Part shown: in pieces, positions 57,874 through 64,000 of the stretch | Numbering within the stretch: position 1 is the first letter of the stretch | How the letters are laid out: every line of letters begins with the position of its first letter | Source: Chitinophaga pinensis | Lineage (GTDB): Bacteria > Bacteroidota > Bacteroidia > Chitinophagales > Chitinophagaceae | Reading direction: 5' to 3' | NCBI RefSeq assembly: GCF_007896845.1 | Contig: NZ_VOHS01000018.1 | Location: forward strand, 86,248-150,247 | DNA: 64,000 bases | Translations under genes and position numbers: made by a program | Notes under the pieces: generated by a model | What the model was told of the DNA's origin: nothing | Databases searched by the model: none | The model's input: the letters and a program-made list of their open reading frames with translations, nothing else

Positions 57874-59453
57874 TTAATGTGCTGCATCCGCCATATTAAT
57901 CTTATTCTTCGCATTTTTCACAAACAATAGTACGAACGGTACGCAGACAAGGAACATCACTCCCACCCAAAGAAATACATCCATGTAAGATAATACCGTT
58001 GCCTGTTTCATTACTGCTCCGTCCATCATTGCGTAGGCCTTGCTTTTGCCACCATCATGTCAAAACCTTTCGCACGCATAGCACCCGCCATGTTGGAGAT
58101 ACGTTGTTGTACTTCCGGATTATTTACATCAAGATGACTCACGAGATTACTTCTATGCAGATCCGTCTGACGTGTCATAAAGGTGGAAATCAATGCAATA
58201 CCAAAAGCACCACCCAACTGACGCATCATCCCTGAGAAGGCTGCGCCTTGCCCTATCTCCTTGCCTTTCAGGGTAGAGAGGGACATGGTACTGACCGGCA
58301 CAGATAATAAACCAAGGCCGAAACCACGGATAATCAGCACCCAGAAGAAATCTTTCGAACTGGTATCTGGTGAAAGGATCTCGTAAGACATATAACTATA
58401 AATAAAGAAGACGACCATACCAATGGCAATCAGGTATTTCTGCGGAACGCCTTTTTGTATGAGAATGGCCACCACCGGCATCATCACAGCTACGAAAATG
58501 GTACTGGGCAGCTGTAGCATACCGGACTGCTGGGCCGTCCATCCTAGTAAAGATTGTGTGTAGAGTGGAATGACGAAGGTTGATCCGAAGAGACCAAAAC
58601 CCATGATGAAAGAAAGAATTACGCCTATACGCAGATTACCATTCTTTAGTACCCTCAGTTCTACAATCGGGTACGCGAAGGTCAGCTGTCGCCAGATGAA
58701 GAAGAACAGCCCGAATACGGCCATGATGGTGAGTATGATAATCAGCGGACTACTAAACCAATCTTCTTCCTGACCTTTTTCCAGTACGAACTGTAAGGAA
58801 GAAATACCAATCGCCAACAGGGCAATACCGAGCCAGTCTACCTGACTGGCGTCTCTTTTTTCTTCATACTGCGGACTTCTTACATATTGTAAAGTGAGCA
58901 GCGTCGCAATGACACCGATCGGGATATTGATATAGAAGATATAGGGCCAGCTGTAGTTATCGATGATATAACCACCCAGTGGCGGACCTAATGTCGGACC
59001 AACAATTACCCCCAGCGTATAGATCGCCTGTGCAGTGGCCCGTTTCTCAGGCGGCCAGCTTTCTGTGATAATGGTTTGGGAGGTGACAAGGAGCGCCCCG
59101 CCGCCAAGGCCCTGTAAGAAGCGGAAAAGTACCAGTTCCCATATATTGGTGGCATTTCCGCAAAGGAATGAGCAGATCGTGAAAATAATAACAGAAACAG
59201 CAAAGTAGTTCCGGCGGCCAAATTGCTGGGACAACCAGCTGGTCATGGGGACAACGATCACATTAGCAAGGGAATAAGCGGTAATGACCCAGCTGACTTC
59301 ATTTAAAGTGGCTCCCAGACTGCCTCTCATATCGGGAAGGGCCACATTGACAATGGTAGTGTCTATGATTTCCAGCAATGCACAGACCACAGCGGTAATG
59401 GTAATGATGACCCGGCGTGATCCGTATTCAACTAAAGACGGTAATTGTTCCAT
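57874..59453 (-). CDS. EmrB/QacA-type drug efflux MFS transporter (DHA2), C-terminus out of frame
   Basis: 14-helix major facilitator exporter of about 525 residues. Motifs: LEIIDTTIVNVALPDM (helix 1), SWLSQQFGRRNYF (motif A) and GVIVGPTLGPPLGGYI (antiporter motif C). The open frame stops at 58026 (MMVAKARPTQ), but one base away it continues AYAMMDGAVMKQATVL through the last helix (FLWVGVMFLVCVPFVLLFV) to a stop at 57874. One indel near 58040 explains this. No HlyD-like partner is adjacent. The MarR gene follows directly. Confidence 0.88.
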
Positions 59454-59488
59454 GTGTTTTATTGATAATACGAAGGTAGATGTTATTG

Positions 59489-59524
59489 GTTTGAGTTCAA
59501 ACTAATAATAGATTGAATTCAAAC
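59489..59524. promoter_or_regulatory. Twin palindromic operators of the MarR regulator
   Basis: GTTTGAGTTCAAAC (59489-59502) and GATTGAATTCAAAC (59511-59524) are near-identical palindromes with centres 22 bp apart, two helical turns. They lie 36-71 bp before the exporter start, where a repressor would block transcription. Assignment to the local MarR protein is inferred from position and symmetry. They may also affect the divergent LytTR gene. Confidence 0.65.
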
Positions 59525-59607
59525 TATTTTAATTTGCTTGAGGTTGGTGGGCATACGTGTATTATTCAAAAAATCATTATCATGCTGTTCGAAATTGTAC
59601 GCATTGC

Positions 59608-60536
59608 ATGAAGGATACCATTAGCTCTCTGTTCAGAAGACCTTATCCCTTACCAGAAACCTGGCGCAGACAATGGATGATGACCATTGCATTGAGCGGG
59701 GCAGTATTCCTGTTCCTTTTTTTCTTCCGGCCATTTAATGGTCAGCAGGATACAATGGCCGCGTTCTGGGGAAGTCTGGAAGGAGCAGCGACTGTTTTTG
59801 TAGTGGTCATGCTTTACTATGGTCTGATTTTCAGGCTGTTTCCTGCTTATTTCAAAGAAGAAAAGTGGACGACCGGCAGGGAGTCACTCTGGGCGCTGGT
59901 GATTATTGTAGCGATCGCGCTGGTCAATATTGGCGTAATGGCAATAAGCGGGCAATGGCGATATGCATGGAAGGACGCTTTGCTGATGGTCGTGTATACT
60001 GCCGTGATAGGAATTGCACCGGCTACGACCAGTATTATGATCAATCAGGCCCGTCTGTTGAGACGTTATCGTCAGCGGGCGGCGGGTATCAATCAGACAA
60101 TAGCGCTGCCTGTTGCTGAAGAGGAAGTAGCCCCTACAGAGGTACTTTCTTTTACTGCGGATAATGGAAAGGATACGATCAGCCTGCATCCCGGACAATT
60201 ACTGGCCGTTACGTCAGCAGATAACTATGTCAGGCTATACTTCATGGAAGAAGCGCAGCTGAAACAAGAGCTATTGCGTTCCAGTCTGCAGAAAATTGAA
60301 GCAGGGCTGAGCGGACATGCCACATTCTGGCGTTGTCACCGGACTGCCATTGTCAACCTTCTCTTGTAGATGAGGTCAGTGGTACAGCACAGGGGTACCG
60401 TCTGCATATACATCATTTGCCGGATACTATCCCCGTATCCCGGAGTCTGAATACGACCCTGCGGGAAAAGCTGGCCAGTCGTCCGGCCATGCCATTCACC
60501 CCAACAACTTCCAGTACGCAGGCAAGTCGTCCCTAA
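59608..60536 (+). CDS. Membrane-bound LytTR-family transcriptional regulator, one frameshift
   Basis: About 309 residues. Start ATG 59608 (MKDTISSLFRRPYPLP) is preferred over the longer frame from 59557. Four hydrophobic helices (ALSGAVFLFLFFF, AATVFVVVMLYYGLIF, SLWALVIIVAIALVNIGVM, ALLMVVYTAVIGIAP) precede a LytTR DNA-binding domain (ISLHPGQLLAVTSADNYVRLYFM, SLQKIEAGLSGHATFWRCHRTAIVN). The frame fails at about 60362; one base shift resumes LVDEVSGTAQGYRLHIHHLPDTIPVSRSL to a stop at 60536. It needs no receiver and presumably senses through the membrane domain. Target unknown. Confidence 0.82.
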
Positions 60537-60655
60537 GCGTGCAATTCGCCCCAAACGCCATGCAGATGGCCACTTCCGGAATATCATTGCCGGCATGCAA
60601 CTACTTTTACACCAGTTCCGGATGACCCGGACCGGTCTTTAAAAAGTATTGTAAC

Positions 60656-61452
60656 ATGAAAAAGCCTTCTTTCTCCTCGCTGTTTTATTAATGATGACGC
60701 AACTGTTGAAAGCACAGTTCGACGATAAATTCTATTTCCCTAACAAAAACTGGAAACCATTGGACTCATCCATGCAGGTAGAAGAGGTGAATCTGCTGGT
60801 TGATACCGTGACCCTGAATGGCCTGTTCTTCAAACCGGCAGGAAAGCCAAAGGCGACTGTACTGTTTTGTCATGGGCAGGAGGGAATGTCACTTTTTATC
60901 AATATATGGTGAAGCCATTGGTGGATCATGGATATCAGGTGTTTATGATCGATTCAGGGGGTATGGCAAAAGTAGTGGCAAACCGGCACACCTGAATATA
61001 GTCAATGACGGACAGCAGGTGCTGAATTATCTGTTGGGCAGAGAGGACGTGAAGGGCACAAAGGTAGTGTTATTCGGAGCTTCTATTGGTACACAGGTAG
61101 CGACCAGACTGGCAAGAGATAATGGAGACAAGATTCAGGCATTGGTACTGGATGGTGCTGTCAGTTCCTTTACCGATCTGGCAGCCGCTTATGCACCTGC
61201 TGAACTACAGGCCATGATAAAGCAATACCTGACATCGCCTTATGCTGCCAAAACAGATATACGGCTGTCAGAGTACCGGTGTTGATCGTACATTCAAAAG
61301 AGGATAAGGAAGTGCCTTTCCAACAGGCTGAGGAAGTGTATAATGCCGCTACAGGGCCCAAAGAAATGTTTATATACAGTGGCGCCCATCTGGCAGCTAT
61401 GAAGGTGGATGCGGAGGCGTATGTGGCTAAAATAGACCGGTTAATTTATTAA
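60656..61452 (+). pseudogene. Secreted alpha/beta hydrolase, multiply frameshifted
   Basis: Joined across frames it reads a signal peptide (FFLLAVLLMMTQLLKAQ), then FYFPNKNWKPLDSS, LNGLFFKPAGKPKATVLFCHG (oxyanion region), RGYGKSSGKP, the nucleophile elbow VLFGASIGTQVA with Ser, and the C-terminal VLIVHSKEDKEVPFQQAEEVYN with Asp and YSGAHLAAM with His. The catalytic triad is therefore intact in sequence, but at least four frame changes occur (near 60665, 60885, 60955 and 61275). Related to BAAT/dienelactone-like serine hydrolases of unknown substrate. Confidence 0.75.
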
Positions 61453-61490
61453 CAGTGATGGAGCTATTGCGTGTATTATGCATGATAAAA

Positions 61491-61546
61491 GAAAATCCCC
61501 CGTCAGAAAGAAAATCCCCCGTCAGACTGGCTTAGGGGGGATTTTT
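61491..61546 (+). terminator. Terminator with duplicated left arm
   Basis: A 17-base unit GAAAATCCCCCGTCAGA occurs twice (61491-61507 and 61510-61526). Either copy can pair with GGGGGGATTTTT at 61535-61546, giving two alternative hairpins followed by a T run. Confidence 0.7.
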
Positions 61547-61567
61547 ATGCTTATTGCCACGGTTGTA

Positions 61568-62030
61568 CTAACGTACCCGTACATATGTTTCGATGATCAC
61601 ATGGTCTACATTCAGCTATCGATCTTTTCCTCTCCACTTTGAATGATCGTGTCATTCCTGATCTCCATTTTAAAAGAGAAATCCTGATTTTCCCATCCTC
61701 TGTAACTGCAATATTCCAGATGCTCGCTGTATTTGTCACCTACGAGAGTGTAAGTACCGTACCTGCGCCAAATGCAGCATTCGCTTATCTGCACCATGGT
61801 TGAGGTCATGATTAAAGAAGGCAAAGTAACTGTCGTTAAAGATCTTGATGGTCTCCTGACCGGTACAGGGCCGTCACTGTCGTATCCGTATTCTGATAGA
61901 CTTTGCGCTGACCAGTTTCCATGTACCGAAAGCGGAGATTTTTCGGTGTTTGTTGCAGGTGATGTTTCTTTTTTTGTATCACAGGACACCAGCAAGGTAA
62001 CAGCATAGCGATAAGTGAAGCACATTTCAT
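61568..62030 (-). pseudogene. Small lipoprotein, lipocalin-like, frameshifted
   Basis: Starts at ATG 62028-62030 (MKCASLIAMLLP), then Cys-Asp-Thr-Lys-Lys in one frame (VSCDTKKETSPATN, lipobox-like). The next parts KIFNDSYFAFFNHDL-type text, GTYTLVGDKYSEHLEYCSYRGWENQDFSFKMEI and finally LNVDHVIIETYVRVR to a stop at 61568 lie in different frames. The pattern (single small beta-barrel ending EIRNDTIIQSGEEKIDS) is that of a common Bacteroidota extracytoplasmic protein of unknown role. Three or more indels are needed to restore it. Confidence 0.65.
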
Positions 62031-62208
62031 GTTGAGATATTAAATGTTTGCATCAAATATAATAAATGGGGTAAAATCTTCACACAACAGGAAAATTATT
62101 TACTGTTTACTTATCAAGTTTGCCGGTCAGGAAGATCAGATAAAAAGGGTTTGCCCTGATAAGACCGCTTTGATCGCCCCACGGCACAGTTTTTTAGGTG
62201 TTTCTGGT

Positions 62209-62950
62209 ATGGATACGCATGATGAACAACAAAAACAGGCTGCCCAGACCTTTTACCGGGAAGCATTAGCCCTGCTGACAGAGAGCAGACTTGATTTCAT
62301 GCTGGGTGGAGGGTTTGCCCTATTCAGCTACACAGGTCTTTACAGGATACAAAAGACCTCGATATTTTTTGTATGCCCACGCAGTATGCGGATATATTAA
62401 AACTGTTTGCCGCCAACGGGTACGAAATTGAACTGACCGATGTACGCTGGCTGGCCAAGGTATTTAAAGATCAGTATTACATAGACATCATCTTCAGCAG
62501 CACCATAATATCTGTATTGTAGATGAGAGCTGGTATGAACACGCCACGGAGGCCTGGTCATGGATCATCCTGTCCGGCTGATAGGGGCTGAGGAACTGGT
62601 ATGGAGCAAGGTATTTATACAGAACAGGGAACGTTTGATGGTGCAGATGTGAATCATGTCTTCTTAAAATACGGAAGCAAACTAAATTGGGAAAGGCTGT
62701 TACACCGACTGATCCGCACTGGCATCTGTTGCTGTCACAGATACTGAATTTCCAGTACGTTTATCCGTCAGATTATGCTGATATCATTCCCCGATGGTTA
62801 TTTGACGAACTGATGAGACGTGCGAATGAACAATACGATCTGCCACCTTCTCTGGAGAAGGTATGCCGTGGACCAATTATTGATCAGACACAATACGCTG
62901 TCGATATTACAGACTGGCATTATAAAGGAATGACTATAAAAACGGTTTGA
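62209..62950 (+). pseudogene. Nucleotidyltransferase family protein, multiply frameshifted
   Basis: From ATG 62209 the frames join as MDTHDEQQKQAAQTFYREAL, LDFMLGGGFALFSYTGLYR, DTKDLDIFCMPTQYADILK (the two Asp of a nucleotidyltransferase active site), KVFKDQYYIDIIFSS, MDHPVRLIGAEELVWSKVFIQNRERFDGADV and DPHWHLLLSQILNFQYVYPSDYADI to the stop at 62950. At least four indels are needed. The family resembles nucleotidyltransferases of the aminoglycoside-type fold with unknown substrates. It abuts a metallophosphoesterase gene by 1 bp, suggesting a conserved pair. Confidence 0.72.
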
Positions 62951-62951
62951 T

Positions 62952-63677
62952 ATGGATGCTGAAATACAAAAGTGCGCATTGCCGCAGTAGCGATATTCAT
63001 GTAACGGATACTGATAAAAATAAGTGGGTTGAATACTTTAAAGAGGTATCTAAACATGCAGATGTATTACTGATCTGCGGAGACCTGACCAATACCGGCG
63101 ATGAAAGTGAAGCGCAGATATTGTGTGATGAACTGAAAGCCTGTACGATTCCCGTTATAGCAGTGCTGGGGAATCATGATTATGAGAAGGGAAGACAGAA
63201 GTTGATCAGACAGACCTTACAGAATGAAAACGTACATACTGGATGGAGAAGCAATCGTGATCAAAGATGTTGGTTTTGCAGGAGTGAAAGGTTTTGGTGG
63301 CGGATTGATAATATATGTTATCCATGTTCGGAGAAGATGCCATGAAAGCTTTTGTACAGGAAGCCGTAGACGAGGCCTTACATTTAGACAGAGCCCTTGC
63401 AAGGATTGACCAGCAACATAATCATCTGAAAAAGATCGCTATACTCCATTATTCGCCATTGAGAGAAACTGTGATCGTGAACCGGAAGTGATTTCTTTCC
63501 TTGGATCATCCCGCTTGGCAGAACCATTGATCCGCCGGGAAGTGACCGCAGTGTTCCATGGGCATGCACATATGGGGACACTGAAGGTACCCTGACCGGT
63601 GGTGTACGCGTATTTAATGTGGCCAAACGGTATTATCAAAGCAGGATACGAAATACCTTATTATATATGGAGTGTAA
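62952..63677 (+). pseudogene. Calcineurin-like metallophosphoesterase, multiply frameshifted
   Basis: Starts at ATG 62952 (MDAEIQKVRIAAV in joined frames). All metal motifs of the superfamily are visible across frames: DIHVTD, CGDLTNTGD, LGNHDYEKG, ILHYSPL and VFHGHAHMG, then GGVRVFNVAK. Frame changes occur near 62975, 63225, 63310, 63470 and after 63575. The end is approximate: a TAA at 63675-63677 fits a short natural C-terminus and precedes a terminator at 63690. Directly follows the nucleotidyltransferase gene, so they form an operon. Confidence 0.75.
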
Positions 63678-63689
63678 ACCATACTATCC

Positions 63690-63720
63690 GGTTATCCGTC
63701 GCAGGGCGGATAGCCTTTTT
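63690..63720 (+). terminator. Rho-independent terminator
   Basis: GGTTATCCG pairs with CGGATAGCC (one G-T pair) around TCGCAGGG, followed by TTTTT; ends the nucleotidyltransferase/phosphoesterase unit. Confidence 0.8.
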
Positions 63721-64000
63721 CAGAGCAACAGCAGCCCGTTCTCCGGATGCCCGTGAATGAGTAAATGCCCCATAACAAAGACATTATCACCTATAGGACT
63801 CACTGAGTATAGTCATATTAATTTAAAAACAATATTTTGTTTTGACTTTTTGTTTCCAGAAAAATTATGATAATTAGCGAAAGCTTTCTATATTTATCAT
63901 GATAGCGATATCACCCAAACCTAAAAGAAAATAACCAGATAAACCGGTGGAACATTAGCTTGGAAACCCAGTAACTACACCAGTATCAATTTTGATTTTT
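63721..64000. other. Gene-free end of the window
   Basis: A/T-rich sequence with no open frame of note. TATATTTA at about 63889-63896 is one base from a -7 promoter box, so it may be the upstream region of a gene beyond the window. Confidence 0.4.

Overview
The window looks like a chromosomal segment of a Bacteroidota soil glycan degrader, most likely Chitinophaga or a close relative in the Chitinophagaceae. The evidence is two SusC/SusD pairs, a FecI/FecR-type sigma/anti-sigma pair, a hybrid two-component system of the HTCS type, a GH19 chitinase with a type IX secretion tail, TAnnTTTG-type promoter elements, and several very large hybrid histidine kinases. No tRNA, rRNA, CRISPR array, transposase or phage gene was seen.

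Layout. 0-6.4 kb, minus strand: AraC regulator, then a tripartite RND efflux operon (HlyD, RND pump, TolC), repeatedly frameshifted. 6.6-10.2 kb: GAF/PAS hybrid kinase. 10.4-14.4 kb, plus: hydroxyproline 2-epimerase, FAD amino-acid dehydrogenase and DUF885 protein. 14.4-17.5 kb: outer-membrane barrel, RmuC and a secreted basic-secretory-protein metallopeptidase. 17.6-21.6 kb: CHASE3 hybrid kinase with three receiver domains plus a solo receiver. 21.7-28.2 kb: uptake locus 1 (sigma factor, FecR, SusC with STN domain, SusD). 28.2-30.1 kb, minus: MauE-like membrane protein, small secreted Cys peptide and membrane-anchored beta-propeller. 30.2-33.0 kb: PAS kinase, receiver-cNMP-Crp regulator and a coiled-coil protein. 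33.1-36.8 kb: secreted esterase, chitinase and a small lipoprotein.

36.9-55.7 kb is a polysaccharide-utilisation locus: GH31 alpha-xylosidase-like enzyme, SusC, SusD and a SusE/F-like lipoprotein on the minus strand, then an HTCS regulator and a divergent GH95 alpha-L-fucosidase. Alpha-xylosidase plus alpha-fucosidase suggests fucosylated xyloglucan as substrate; this is inference. Between the two halves lie an 84-bp near-perfect palindrome, a HAD-like phosphatase, a VOC protein, a beta-propeller protein and an SMI1/KNR4 protein. 55.7-59.5 kb: ATP-grasp enzyme, DUF4269 protein, and an EmrB-type exporter with its MarR regulator and twin operators. 59.6-63.7 kb: LytTR regulator, alpha/beta hydrolase, lipoprotein, nucleotidyltransferase and metallophosphoesterase, almost all broken by frameshifts.

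Two cautions. Frameshifts cluster at both ends (about 0.6-7.8 kb and 58-63.7 kb), often at short homopolymers, while most of the middle reads cleanly, so many 'pseudogenes' may be assembly or sequencing indels. Family names come from reading motifs; no database search was run. The most interesting unexplained items are the 45.6-kb palindrome built of 11-bp units, a leftward promoter/terminator pair in front of the HTCS gene that suggests a small RNA or attenuated leader, the sigma factor without region 4, and the MauE/Cys-peptide/propeller gene set.
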